Assembly: GCA_028279555.1 (NCBI GenBank)
Contig: JANQNO010000010.1
Location: forward strand, 62,001-126,000
Source: Sphingorhabdus sp.
GTDB taxonomy: Bacteria > Pseudomonadota > Alphaproteobacteria > Sphingomonadales > Sphingomonadaceae
Length of the DNA: 64,000 nucleotides
Direction of reading: 5' to 3'
Below the pieces are notes generated by a model. That model did no database searches, was not told the origin of the DNA, and was given only the letters and a program-made list of their open reading frames with translations. Every line of letters begins with the position of its first letter. The first letter of the stretch is position 1. Below, piece by piece: positions 19,804 through 28,542 of the stretch. Made by a program: the position numbers and the translations under genes.

Positions 19804-20982
19804 ATGGTTATCGAGGCGCTTGAAAATTACGACATGTCGGCAGAACGCGGCTTTCTCTGCCGCTATGACGCGCGCGATGTAGAATTGACCGGCAAGCTCG
19901 CCGAAGCGCGCGACATCGCGATGGCGCTGCCCGAAATCCTGCCTTCGGGCCGGGTGCGGACGCTGATGAAGGCTAATCTGCCCGAAATCGACATTGCCGC
20001 CGAGATCGACCCGCTGTCCGATGCGGAAATGCGCATGGCGATGGTACATTACAGTTTTATGGTTCAGGCCTATGTCTGGGGCGAAGCAGAGGCGCCAGAG
20101 ATTCTACCGAAATGCCTGGCGCAGCCAATCGTCGCGCTGGCCGACCATCTGGGGCAGCAGCCCCTGCTGCCTTACTCGGGCTATGTGCTTGATAATTGGG
20201 CAAAACTTGATCCCGAGGGCGGAATTGATCTCGACAATATCTATATGATCCAGAATTTCCTGGGCGGGCAGGATGAGGCCTGGTTCGTGCTGATTCACGT
20301 GGCGATCGAGGCGCATGCCGGCGAAGTGCTCGCCGCGATGGCTCCCATCGTGGCCGCCGCCAATGACGGGGATACCGAACTGGTGCGGCAGTTGCTTGAA
20401 AAAATGGCCGTGCGCTGGGACGGGATCAATGCACTGTTCGACCGCATGACCGAACGCTGCGATCCCTATATCTATTTCGAACGCGTACGCCCCTATATCC
20501 ATGGCTGGAGGGACAATCCGGCGTTGCCGCACGGCCTGATCTATGAGGGCGTGGAGCGCTATGGGAGCAAGGCGCAGGCATTCCGCGGACAGACAGGCTC
20601 ACAAAGCTCGATCGTCCCGTCGATGGATTCGCTGCTGGGCGTGGGCCACGCCAAGGATCCGCTACGCGAATTTCTCGACCAGCTACATATCTACCGGCCG
20701 CCGGGGCACCGCCGCTTCATCGAGGATGTGCGGAGCGCGAGCAGATTGCGCGGCTTTGTGGAAAAGGCCGCCGACAAGGGGCTCGCGGATGCCTATAATG
20801 CCAATATTCAGGCGGTCGCCGATTTCCGCTCGCGCCATCTGGAATATGCGGCCAGCTACATCAACAAACAGCAGAAGCGCGCCGATGGCAATGACACCGA
20901 TGTCGGAACCGGCGGCACGCCCTTCATGCGCTATCTGAAAAAGCATCGCGACGAAACGGCGGAAAATCTGATCGCGGCCTAG
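19804..20982 (+). CDS. Indoleamine 2,3-dioxygenase-type haem enzyme
   Basis: A 392-residue protein of the indoleamine dioxygenase superfamily, which opens the indole ring of tryptophan to N-formylkynurenine. Landmarks are YVLDNWAKLDP, the haem-pocket FRGQTGSQSSIVPSMDSLLG, then the proximal-His segment FRSRHLEYAASYI (His about 345) and the C-terminal GTGGTPFMRYLKKHR, which parallels the C-terminus of mammalian IDO. GGAG lies seven bases before the ATG. The divergent Lrp-type gene is the probable regulator. No other kynurenine-pathway gene is adjacent, so catabolism versus another role is open. Confidence 0.88.
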   Translation: MVIEALENYDMSAERGFLCRYDARDVELTGKLAEARDIAMALPEILPSGRVRTLMKANLPEIDIAAEIDPLSDAEMRMAMVHYSFMVQAYVWGEAEAPEILPKCLAQPIVALADHLGQQPLLPYSGYVLDNWAKLDPEGGIDLDNIYMIQNFLGGQDEAWFVLIHVAIEAHAGEVLAAMAPIVAAANDGDTELVRQLLEKMAVRWDGINALFDRMTERCDPYIYFERVRPYIHGWRDNPALPHGLIYEGVERYGSKAQAFRGQTGSQSSIVPSMDSLLGVGHAKDPLREFLDQLHIYRPPGHRRFIEDVRSASRLRGFVEKAADKGLADAYNANIQAVADFRSRHLEYAASYINKQQKRADGNDTDVGTGGTPFMRYLKKHRDETAENLIAA

Positions 20983-20989
20983 GCCAGCG

Positions 20990-21760
20990 TCAAGCGTCGC
21001 CACTAAGGGCGTCGCGCAGCCAGCCGGGCAAGGCGATTTCGCCCAGATCCGCAATGCGCCGATGCTCGACCGAGAAGCCAATCCCGGGATACGCAGCCTT
21101 TTGCCTTTTCTCATCGGCCTGCGCCATCGGAACCACCACCATGCGCCGGTTGATCTTGGCGCGCCAGTTCATCCGCGCGGTATTCTCCTGCCCGACATAG
21201 CAGCCCTTGGTGAAGCTGACCCCGTTCAGCTCGATCGCATTGCATTCGAGCCACAGCGTCTGACCGTCGCCCAGCTCAGCTACTCCTTCGGTCACGCCTA
21301 GCGACAAGCGGTGCTTGCGATAGTCTTCTGAAACATCCGTATCCTGCGAACCGGCTTCTCCTATCCAGCGCTGGCCCAGAATCGGCAGGCGCGGGTCGGG
21401 GTGGGCTCCACCCGAGGAATTCCAGAAAACACCCCGCGCGTTGTCGGGTACAATGTCGATCTTGCGGCGCAAACGATAGAGCGACAGGCGTTTCACCAGC
21501 GCGCCCGAGCGCTCGGCCTCGCAGTCTATCAATATGTCGGCCGGAGACAGCCGATCGGCAAAGAGGAAAAAATCGAAAAGGCATTTGCCCTGCGGGCTGA
21601 GCAACGCGGTCCACAGCGGTTTGCCGGGCGCGACCTGCGCCGTATCCTGAGTGACCAGCCCCTGCAGAAATTCGCGCACATCCTCGTCTGCACCCGCCGG
21701 AGACAGCCGAACAACAGCGCGGTCGGCCAGGCGTCCTTCAATTTTGCTTGGGCTTGCCAT
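20990..21760 (-). CDS. ygfZ: YgfZ/GcvT-fold folate-binding protein
   Basis: A folate-binding protein of the YgfZ (IBA57) family, which supports repair or assembly of certain Fe-S clusters, including that of MiaB. The diagnostic motif KGCYVGQE is present, with LQGLVTQDT near the N-terminus. The ATG at 21760 gives a normal N-terminus. The 5' ends of this gene and the divergent pyrC are only 23 bases apart, so their promoters must overlap or lie within coding sequence. Confidence 0.9.
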   Translation of the reverse strand: MASPSKIEGRLADRAVVRLSPAGADEDVREFLQGLVTQDTAQVAPGKPLWTALLSPQGKCLFDFFLFADRLSPADILIDCEAERSGALVKRLSLYRLRRKIDIVPDNARGVFWNSSGGAHPDPRLPILGQRWIGEAGSQDTDVSEDYRKHRLSLGVTEGVAELGDGQTLWLECNAIELNGVSFTKGCYVGQENTARMNWRAKINRRMVVVPMAQADEKRQKAAYPGIGFSVEHRRIADLGEIALPGWLRDALSGDA

Positions 21761-21783
21761 GCGCTTGAGGTAAGCGCTTCGAC

Positions 21784-22827
21784 ATGCCTGCACAAGTCAA
21801 TAGCGTAACCATCCCGCGCCCTGATGACTGGCATCTGCATTTTCGCGACGGGCAGGTGATGGAAAGCGTGGTGCGCTATACCGCGCGGCAATTTGCGCGC
21901 GCGATCGTGATGCCCAACCTGTCGCCGCCAGTCACCACGGCGGCAGCTGCTGATTCCTACCGCCAGCGAATATTGGCTGCCGTGCCGAAAGGTGAACAGT
22001 TCACCCCGCTGATGACGGCCTATCTGACAGACAATAGCGACGCAGAGGATCTGGTCAGCGGGCACGCAGACGGCATCTTTACCGCCGCCAAGCTCTATCC
22101 TGCAGGTGCCACAACCGGCAGCGCGGATGGCGTCACCGATATCGGTAAAATTTATCCGCTACTCGAAGCGATGCAAAAGGCTGGCATGCCGCTATGCATT
22201 CACGGCGAGGTCACCGATGACGATGTCGACATTTTCGACCGCGAGGCGGTATTTATCGAGCGGACGATGTCAAAGCTTGTCAGCGACTTCCCGGCGCTGA
22301 AGATCATTTTCGAGCATATCACCACCGACGATGCTGTGCAGTTTGTTTTGGGCGGCCCCGAAACGCTAGCCGCAACGGTCACGCCGCAGCATCTTCATAT
22401 CAATCGCAACGCGATGCTGGTCGGCGGGATTCGCCCGCATGCCTATTGCCTGCCAGTGGCGAAGCGGGAGAAGCACAGGCTGGCGCTGCGCAAAGCCGCG
22501 ACCAGCGGCTCGCCGAAATTTTTTCTCGGCACCGATAGCGCCCCGCATGAGCGCGGCGCTAAGGAATCGAGCTGCGGCTGTGCCGGCATTTTCGGTGCCC
22601 CCTTTGCGCTCGAAAGCTACATAACGGTCTTCGATGAGGAAGATGCGCTCGAAAATTTCGAAGGATTTGCCGCGCGCCACGGCCCTGCCTTTTACGGCCT
22701 GCCGGTCAATGCTGGCAGCATCACGCTGAAGCGCGGCAAGGCGGTTGTTCCCGGGGCGATTCAGGCAGCGGGAAGCGAGATCGTCCCCTTCCATGCAGGC
22801 GAGACGCTGGGCTGGGAGCTGGCCTAG
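21784..22827 (+). CDS. pyrC: Dihydroorotase
   Basis: The 347-residue class II dihydroorotase of pyrimidine synthesis, which cyclises carbamoyl-aspartate. The zinc-binding HLHFRDG motif is near the N-terminus; the carboxylated-Lys region is AAKLYPAGATTGS, followed by LCIHGEVT, FEHITTDD and the catalytic Asp in LGTDSAPHE. Its TAG stop overlaps that of the convergent outer-membrane-like gene inside one CTAG. Confidence 0.96.
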   Translation: MPAQVNSVTIPRPDDWHLHFRDGQVMESVVRYTARQFARAIVMPNLSPPVTTAAAADSYRQRILAAVPKGEQFTPLMTAYLTDNSDAEDLVSGHADGIFTAAKLYPAGATTGSADGVTDIGKIYPLLEAMQKAGMPLCIHGEVTDDDVDIFDREAVFIERTMSKLVSDFPALKIIFEHITTDDAVQFVLGGPETLAATVTPQHLHINRNAMLVGGIRPHAYCLPVAKREKHRLALRKAATSGSPKFFLGTDSAPHERGAKESSCGCAGIFGAPFALESYITVFDEEDALENFEGFAARHGPAFYGLPVNAGSITLKRGKAVVPGAIQAAGSEIVPFHAGETLGWELA

Positions 22828-23696
22828 AAGCTGAAACTCAGGCCGGCACCGAGCGAGGTTGCCTCCGGCCCGACAAAACCAACGCTTTGCGACGCCGTGA
22901 GATTGAGCCGCAACGGACCCCCCAGCGCAAATGATGCAAAGCCGCCAAATTCGCCCCAGACATCCCCTTCACCGGGAACATTCCTCAGCGCGACGAGCTG
23001 CGCCATACGTTCGCCCGTAGCGGCATTGCCCGGCGCAAATGCGGTGCTGTTCGAACTGGCCACAAAGGCGGCAAAGGGGCCCGCACTATGCGCACCCTCC
23101 TCGCCGAAAAGATGCATATAGGTAAGCGAAAGCGTGCCTGCCACGCCCTCCTCGCGCTCTTCCACCGCCACCTGCCTTCCGCTCGGAAGCGTTGCAGCAC
23201 GGGCAATGTCGATGCTGTTATAGTCGACCGCGAGCGACGGCGAGAGAAAGCCGTTTTCGCCCAGCGGCAAGTCGTAGGTCAGCGCAGCGCCGACCCCGAA
23301 AATCCGGCCATCGCTGTTGACGATCACCGGATTGCCGTCATTTCCGAGGCGTTCACGGTCAAATTTCCGGCGGCCAAAGGTAACATCGCCGTCCAGGCTG
23401 AAATCGCCCAGCCCGATGCCCGCCGAAAGGCCCAGCTGCTCGCTGCTTGCAGGAACGGCGTTGATCAGCCCCTGAACGTCGCCCGCGTCTACCTTGGTGG
23501 CGGACAGCTGGATGTAGCCATCGCCGATATCGCGCGTGACCGATGCGCTGACATAGGCCTGGTTGTCGTCCTCGCCGACCAGCGTTACCCCGCCCGAAAT
23601 GCCTGCCCGCCAGCTGTTGCCTTCGTCTTCCTCGCTAGCGAAGGCCGGCAATGGCAGGCTCGCCGCGGCGAGCGCGATCAAATATTTTCCGGTCAT
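22824..23696 (-). CDS. Putative outer-membrane beta-barrel protein
   Basis: A 290-residue exported protein: signal peptide MTGKYLIALAAASLPLPAFA, then alternating polar/hydrophobic strands through the whole length, ending in a C-terminal Phe (GAGLSFSF) as expected of Bam-assembled barrels. The pattern recalls autotransporter-type barrel domains without a passenger. I do not recognise a specific family. It lies divergent from an ECF sigma-factor gene, so it could be in that regulon. Confidence 0.65.
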   Translation of the reverse strand: MTGKYLIALAAASLPLPAFASEEDEGNSWRAGISGGVTLVGEDDNQAYVSASVTRDIGDGYIQLSATKVDAGDVQGLINAVPASSEQLGLSAGIGLGDFSLDGDVTFGRRKFDRERLGNDGNPVIVNSDGRIFGVGAALTYDLPLGENGFLSPSLAVDYNSIDIARAATLPSGRQVAVEEREEGVAGTLSLTYMHLFGEEGAHSAGPFAAFVASSNSTAFAPGNAATGERMAQLVALRNVPGEGDVWGEFGGFASFALGGPLRLNLTASQSVGFVGPEATSLGAGLSFSF

Positions 23697-23840
23697 AAAA
23701 CCCCCTGTTTTGCGTGTCTCCATGCCCTTTCAACGCGGCGCATTCAAAAAACCTTCAAAAATTTCGAAGGATTTTCGGCTATACTGCGTTTTAACCATGT
23801 CAGCGGGCTGAAAAGCGCCCAGGCAAGAAAGGCAGATATT

Positions 23841-24431
23841 TTGGAGACGGCAAGGTCCACCGATTGCCCAAGCGATGACGCATTGATGCGGCGCGTCGCT
23901 GCACGCGATTCGGCGGCACTACACTCGATTGCCGAGCTGCATGGTGAGATTCCTTTCCGTATCGGGTGCCGGATGCTCGCTGATCCGGTCGAAGCAGAAG
24001 ATATTGCGCAGGAAACGCTATTGAGGCTTTGGCGGCATGCGGATCGCTGGGTGGACGGCGGCCCGGGCATCGCCGCCTGGCTGACCCGCGTAGCCACCAA
24101 TCTCTGCCTCGACCGGCTGCGCAAGGCGCGGCGGCAATCCGGCGAAGATGTCCCCGAGCGCGCCGATGAGGCCCCGCTGGCAGATGCCGAACTGGAAAGT
24201 GATCAAGTGAAACAGGCTATTATCGATTGTATAGGTGAACTTCCCGAACGCCAGCGTGCCTCGGTCATCCTCACCTATTATGAGGCGCTGTCCAACAGCC
24301 AGGCTGCCGACAGCATGGAAATGAACATCAAGGCCTTCGAATCGATGCTGTATCGCGCGCGCGGGGCCTTGCAGGGCTGCGTCGAAGGCAAGGGCGTCCT
24401 TGCTGCAGACATCGCGAGGATCAATCCATGA
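23841..24431 (+). CDS. ECF-type RNA polymerase sigma factor
   Basis: A sigma-70 family protein of about 196 residues with region 2 (GCRMLADPVEAEDIAQETLLRLWRHADRW, AAWLTRVATNLCLDRLRKARR) and region 4 (IGELPERQRASVILTYYEALSNSQAADSMEMNIKAFESMLYRARGAL). The proposed TTG start at 23841 has AAAGG eight bases upstream; a far longer upstream frame overlaps the opposite-strand gene and is not credible. The stop overlaps the next ATG as ATGA, coupling it to a membrane protein that is the likely anti-sigma factor. Confidence 0.88.
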   Translation: METARSTDCPSDDALMRRVAARDSAALHSIAELHGEIPFRIGCRMLADPVEAEDIAQETLLRLWRHADRWVDGGPGIAAWLTRVATNLCLDRLRKARRQSGEDVPERADEAPLADAELESDQVKQAIIDCIGELPERQRASVILTYYEALSNSQAADSMEMNIKAFESMLYRARGALQGCVEGKGVLAADIARINP

Positions 24432-25450
24432 CCGCCTCCTTCTCTCCCGCAATGCAGGCGGCGCTGGACCGCTATGATGTCCCTGCCCTGCCCGATGGTT
24501 TTGCAGACCGCCTGGTAGCGCGCGCAACTGCCGAGGCCGCCCTGGAGCCAGCCGCCAGCAAGCGAAAGGGCAGCGCCAGCCCCTGGCGGCGGGCCAGCCG
24601 GATTATTGGCTCTGCAGGAATATTCGGCTTTTTCTCGGCCACGGCGGCTGCCATGGGCCTGTTTGGAGAGCCGGTCGAGATACCGGTCATTTCCGATGTC
24701 GCCCGGCAGTTTGATATGATCGAAGAAAGGCCTGCCATTCCGCGGGCCGTCGCCGCTGAAAATATGCAAGCCCCGGCCGAGCGGGAAACCGGTGCCGATG
24801 GTGCCGCCGCCGATGAAGATACCGCTGCTATGACGGCGAGCGAAAGGCTGCAGCGGCTCGCCGCCGATCCGCGTTTCCGGAAACTGACGCCAGCGCAGAA
24901 AAGACGGGCCATTCGACGCGCTGCAAAAAGGATGATCGACACGGGCGAGGCAACACCTGCGGATATTCGCGCCGCGCTGTCGGACGTGCGGCGTGGGCGG
25001 CAAGCTGCAGCCGACAAGCCTGCGCGCCGTGCGGCGCTCAGACAGAGGATCAGGAATGCGACGCCCGAACAGAAAGCTAGGCTGCGCGAGCGGTTCGAAA
25101 CGCTGCCCCCCGAGAAACAGGCAGCCATCCGGGAAAGGTTGGATATCGCTCGGTCAGCGCAATCCGCGGCTGAGAGCGACAGCACCGACACCCAGGCCGA
25201 GAAGCCGGAGGCTGGGCCTGTAGAACCGGCAGAAACCGCGCCCACAGACGCTGCAGCGACAAGCACGGTAGCACCGCCCGCTATCACACCGGAGCAGCGA
25301 GAAAAGCTGCGCGAACGCTATCGCAATGCGACGCCCGAGCAGCGAGCAGCAGCGCGCGAGCGTATCCGCGCGCGGCGCGAACAGGCCAAGGCGAAAGCCC
25401 GTACTTCGGTGCGCGAACGCCACACAAAAATCCGCCGCCGCCGCAACTGA
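24428..25450 (+). CDS. Putative membrane anti-sigma partner with DUF3106-like repeats
   Basis: A 340-residue protein translationally coupled to the ECF sigma gene. The N-terminal ~55 residues could be the cytoplasmic sigma-binding part; one transmembrane segment follows (about 58-76, IIGSAGIFGFFSATAAAMGLFG). The rest is an Arg/Ala/Glu-rich helical region with repeated units such as RNATPEQKARLRERFETLPP, ITPEQREKLRERY and RNATPEQRAAARERI, resembling DUF3106. The end is very basic (HTKIRRRRN). Position and topology fit an anti-sigma factor, but no standard anti-sigma motif such as ZAS is visible. Confidence 0.65.
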   Translation: MTASFSPAMQAALDRYDVPALPDGFADRLVARATAEAALEPAASKRKGSASPWRRASRIIGSAGIFGFFSATAAAMGLFGEPVEIPVISDVARQFDMIEERPAIPRAVAAENMQAPAERETGADGAAADEDTAAMTASERLQRLAADPRFRKLTPAQKRRAIRRAAKRMIDTGEATPADIRAALSDVRRGRQAAADKPARRAALRQRIRNATPEQKARLRERFETLPPEKQAAIRERLDIARSAQSAAESDSTDTQAEKPEAGPVEPAETAPTDAAATSTVAPPAITPEQREKLRERYRNATPEQRAAARERIRARREQAKAKARTSVRERHTKIRRRRN

Positions 25451-25560
25451 TTGCGCCGCCACAAGCACGAAACTGAAATTAATCGAAGGGAATCTTCTTT
25501 CTCTCCGTTGAAGAATCAGGAGCAAAAAAGCATCCGAGAGAAACAATGGAGTTAAGAGAA

Positions 25561-26148
25561 ATGAAGAAATGGATCACCCTCCCCATCACCGCCGCCTTGC
25601 TGGCCGGCCCGGCAGCGGCGCAGCAGACCAAAACGGTGACAATAGACAATGACCGGATCAGCGGCAGCAAGACCATCACCCGCGACGGGCAGGGCAATGT
25701 CACCGTCGATGGCGATGTCACCCGCAAATCCGACGGCGCGACCGCCTCGCATGACTATAGCCGCACGCACACCGAAAATGGTTGGACCGCAAGCGGCGAG
25801 CAAAGCGATTTCAAGGGACGTTCGCGCGGCTTCGACTATGAGCGCAGCCGCACCGACAATGGCTGGGAAGCCAGTGGCTCGGCCTATAACCGGCGCGGCG
25901 ACCAGTATGACTATTCGGCCTATGGCGTGCGCGGTGATAACAGCCGCGAGCGCGGACGCACGGTCAACCGCAATGGCGAAACCGTCTATAGCCGGAGCGA
26001 CAGCGCAGTCCGCGATGCCAATGGCAACATTGTGCGCAACACATCGGTGACGCGCGATCCGACATTCAAGCCGAAGAAGCGGCTGAAACCGCTCAGGGTC
26101 AAGAATCCGAAACCGCGCAAGCGCGTCCAGCGCCGCCGCGGCCGGTAA
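25561..26148 (+). CDS. Exported Tyr/Asp/Arg-rich protein with a basic tail
   Basis: A 195-residue protein with a clear signal peptide (MKKWITLPITAALLAGPAAA). The mature part has imperfect repeats around YSRTHTENGWTASGEQ and YERSRTDNGWEASGSA, then a strongly basic C-terminus (KPRKRVQRRRGR). The repeat content suggests an extended beta structure or polyelectrolyte binding. I do not recognise the family. It follows the sigma/anti-sigma pair by 110 bases and, with the next small gene, may belong to the same stress regulon. Confidence 0.6.
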   Translation: MKKWITLPITAALLAGPAAAQQTKTVTIDNDRISGSKTITRDGQGNVTVDGDVTRKSDGATASHDYSRTHTENGWTASGEQSDFKGRSRGFDYERSRTDNGWEASGSAYNRRGDQYDYSAYGVRGDNSRERGRTVNRNGETVYSRSDSAVRDANGNIVRNTSVTRDPTFKPKKRLKPLRVKNPKPRKRVQRRRGR

Positions 26149-26220
26149 GCCTGTCTGCCGGTGGATGGCGGTTCTGGCAGGCACCGCCATCCACCTTGTT
26201 CAAACCCGCAAAGGAGGAAG

Positions 26221-26490
26221 ATGATGATCACCATAGTAACCCTGATGGCAGCGCCCGCAATGATGGCGGTCGCGCCATTACCCGCTGCCAACATTTTCGC
26301 ATCGGCAAGCGTGACGAGAGTTGCGGTCTACAGGGCCGCCAAACGGCCGCCAAACTGGCGGCGGATCAATCACAAAATCAACAAGCGGGCGAAAAATGCC
26401 GTGAAGAATGGTGCCAATCCGGCACGCGTTCGCAAGAAGGTAAAGGCACACAAGAAGAAGCTTTATCGCCGCTGGAAAGCGTCGCAATAA
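26221..26490 (+). CDS. Small basic exported protein
   Basis: An 89-residue protein starting at an ATG preceded by an excellent ribosome-binding site (AAAGGAGG at 26211-26218). Residues 1-27 form a signal-like hydrophobic stretch; the remainder is highly basic (INHKINKRAKNAVKNGANPARVRKKVKAHKKKLYRRW). No family is recognised. It could bind anionic surface polymers or nucleic acid. It is followed by a hairpin terminator. Confidence 0.6.
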   Translation: MMITIVTLMAAPAMMAVAPLPAANIFASASVTRVAVYRAAKRPPNWRRINHKINKRAKNAVKNGANPARVRKKVKAHKKKLYRRWKASQ

Positions 26491-26588
26491 TCACTCCGCA
26501 CCGGACCGCAACCCCTGTATCCTGCGGCACCGGATAAAGCCGCCCAAGGCGGCGACCCTCCCCAAGCAAGGACGGAGTGCAAACTGGA

Positions 26589-26623
26589 AGGGCCTGGCCG
26601 GCAGTCAAATGCGGTCGGGCCCT
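26589..26623. terminator. Hairpin terminator between convergent genes
   Basis: AGGGCCTGGCC (26589-26599) pairs with GGTCGGGCCCT (26613-26623) over 11 positions including two G-T pairs, followed by CTTTCT. It lies between the small basic protein gene and the convergent rarD-like gene and could serve both. Confidence 0.55.
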
Positions 26624-26627
26624 CTTT

Positions 26628-27578
26628 CTATCCGGCGCGCCTGCCGGCTTTGACAGCTTCGCTGGAAAACAGGATGAGCCCTGCCCAGATGAGCGCAAAG
26701 GCAAGCAGCCGCACTTCGGAAAGCTCTTCGCGATACAGCCAAACTCCGACGATAAACTGCAAAGTCGGCCCGATATACTGGATAAAACCCAGCAGGCTGT
26801 AATCCATCCGCCGCGCCGCCATGGCAAAGAGCGCCAGCGGCAAGGCGGTAACCGCGCCGCCGACCGTCAGGTAAAACATGGTGCGCATATCACCGCCGAC
26901 CCAGCCCTGACTGCCTGTCTGAAAGGCAAACCAGAAAGCCGCGATCATCGATAGCGGCAGCAAAACAGTGGTTTCGACCGCCAGCCCCGGAACAGCGCCG
27001 ACAGGTGCCAGTTTTCGCACCAGCCCGTAAAGCCCGAAACTCAGCGCGAGCGCCATGCTGATCCACAGCGTCGAAAATGCACCAGCTGCAAGCACCGCCA
27101 CGGCAAGCGCGGCCAAAGCCACCGCAGCCCATTGTCGCTGCGTCAGCCTCTCACCCAGAAACAATGTGCCCAGCGCGACATTGAGCAAAGGATTGAGATA
27201 GTAACCCAGGCTCGCCGCCAATATCTGATCCGAATTGACCGCCCAGACATAAACCAGCCAGTTGACAGAAATGAGCGCAGCGCTGAGCAGCATCCAGCGC
27301 AGCGTCTGCCAATTCTTCAATACTGTCCAATATTCCAGAAGCTGTCGGCGCAGCGCCATTATTGCGATCAGCAAGGGGACCGCCCAGACCACCCGGTGCG
27401 CGACTATCTCCAGCGCCGGGACATGCGCGATCTGCTTGAAGAAGATCGGCATGACGCCCCAGATTGTATAGGCACCAATTGCCGCGGCCAGCCCCGCGTG
27501 ATCCAACCGGGTTCGATCTTGCCGGGCTGGTGTTTGCGTCAGAGGAGTCCGCCGCCCAGCCAGAGCCTCAGCACGCAC
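26628..27578 (-). CDS. rarD: RarD-type EamA/DMT transporter
   Basis: A ten-helix drug/metabolite transporter of the RarD branch: AAIGAYTIWGVMPIFFKQIAHVPALEIVAHRVVW at the N-terminus and SLGYYLNPLLNVALGTLFLGERLTQRQW in the middle are characteristic. The transported compound is unknown. The furthest start (GTG 27578) overlaps the upstream small membrane gene by 40 bases and lacks a clear ribosome-binding site; a TTG at 27506 would also leave the first helix intact. The true start is therefore uncertain. Confidence 0.87.
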   Translation of the reverse strand: MRAEALAGRRTPLTQTPARQDRTRLDHAGLAAAIGAYTIWGVMPIFFKQIAHVPALEIVAHRVVWAVPLLIAIMALRRQLLEYWTVLKNWQTLRWMLLSAALISVNWLVYVWAVNSDQILAASLGYYLNPLLNVALGTLFLGERLTQRQWAAVALAALAVAVLAAGAFSTLWISMALALSFGLYGLVRKLAPVGAVPGLAVETTVLLPLSMIAAFWFAFQTGSQGWVGGDMRTMFYLTVGGAVTALPLALFAMAARRMDYSLLGFIQYIGPTLQFIVGVWLYREELSEVRLLAFALIWAGLILFSSEAVKAGRRAG

Positions 27579-27760
27579 ACCACCAGCACGAATATGTTGA
27601 AATTCCGGCCGGCATTGCTCGACGAAACGAGGCCGAAGAGCAGGCCCAGACCCGCAATGATCAATACGAACCAGTTGGCCCAGCCGAAAAATGGAATAAG
27701 CGCCGGTATAGCGATAATCAGGGCAACGAGCCCAAGCAGAATAGAGATGATATTAGCCAT
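27539..27760 (-). CDS. Small two-helix membrane protein
   Basis: A 73-residue hydrophobic protein with two or three membrane segments (IISILLGLVALIIAIPALIPFFG, WFVLIIAGLGLLFGLV, FNIFVLVVCVLRLWLG). It resembles small hypothetical membrane proteins common in this order; no function can be given. It lies immediately upstream of, and overlaps, the rarD-like frame. Confidence 0.55.
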   Translation of the reverse strand: MANIISILLGLVALIIAIPALIPFFGWANWFVLIIAGLGLLFGLVSSSNAGRNFNIFVLVVCVLRLWLGGGLL

Positions 27761-27851
27761 AACTGTATTATGGGGTTAATACGCCTTGCATTCAAGTCTT
27801 GATCGCCAGTTTTCTGCACCTAAAGCAAGCAGGAGGAAAGAGGAAAAAGCA

Positions 27852-28424
27852 ATGTTCGATCCGAATTTGATGCTCGAGACAAAACGACTGTTGATGAAAG
27901 TCCCGTCAGCCGGCGATTTTGATGGCTTTTGCCAGATGATGGCGGACACCGAGACCGCGCACTTTGTCGGCGGCCAAATGAACCGGGCGCAATGCTGGCG
28001 CGCTTGGTGCACGATGATCGGGGCCTGGTATATGCGCGGCTATGCGATGTTCTCGGTCTATCTCAAAGACGGCGGCGAGTGGATCGGCCGGATCGGCCCC
28101 TGGAATCCGGAAAGTTGGCCCGCGCCCGAGGTCGGCTGGGGATTGCACCCCGCCCACGGCGGAAAGGGCTATGCTCTAGAAGCATCAGCGGCGAGCCTAG
28201 ATTATGTTTTTGATGTCCTGGGCTGGGATGATGTCATCCATATCATCGATCCGGAAAATCTGCCGTCTATCGCGCTGGCGAAGCGGCTTGGCTCGTCCAA
28301 CCGCGGACGCACGCAAATGCCCGCTCCATTTGACGAGGCGATTGTCGATGCATGGGGACAGACAAGATCGGAATGGCAGGAGAACCGCAAAAGTCATCTT
28401 GGGTTAATCACGCCGGCAACATAG
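27852..28424 (+). CDS. GNAT-family N-acetyltransferase (RimJ/RimL-like)
   Basis: A 190-residue acetyltransferase of the RimJ/RimL type: LETKRLLMKVPSAGDFDGF at the start, EWIGRIGPWNPESWPAPEVGWGLHP for the central strands, and the acetyl-CoA loop HGGKGYALEASAASLDYVF. The later IDPENLPSIALAKRLG is also typical. The ATG at 27852 is preferred for its good upstream AGGAGGAAAGAGG. The substrate is unknown. Confidence 0.88.
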   Translation: MFDPNLMLETKRLLMKVPSAGDFDGFCQMMADTETAHFVGGQMNRAQCWRAWCTMIGAWYMRGYAMFSVYLKDGGEWIGRIGPWNPESWPAPEVGWGLHPAHGGKGYALEASAASLDYVFDVLGWDDVIHIIDPENLPSIALAKRLGSSNRGRTQMPAPFDEAIVDAWGQTRSEWQENRKSHLGLITPAT

Positions 28425-28542
28425 TTCGGTCCTGTTTGCGCCTAACGGTTATTCTACGGCTTGATGCAGCCTGCCAAAATTGGCATATTCCTGACGAGTG
28501 ATTTTCGGGCGGTGCGAAGGGCATTGTGACAGGGAAAAGACG

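Noticed and set aside
23088-23840. A long N-terminal extension of the ECF sigma factor
   Set aside because: It overlaps the opposite-strand outer-membrane gene and adds unstructured basic sequence; sigma region 2 begins normally soon after the TTG at 23841.
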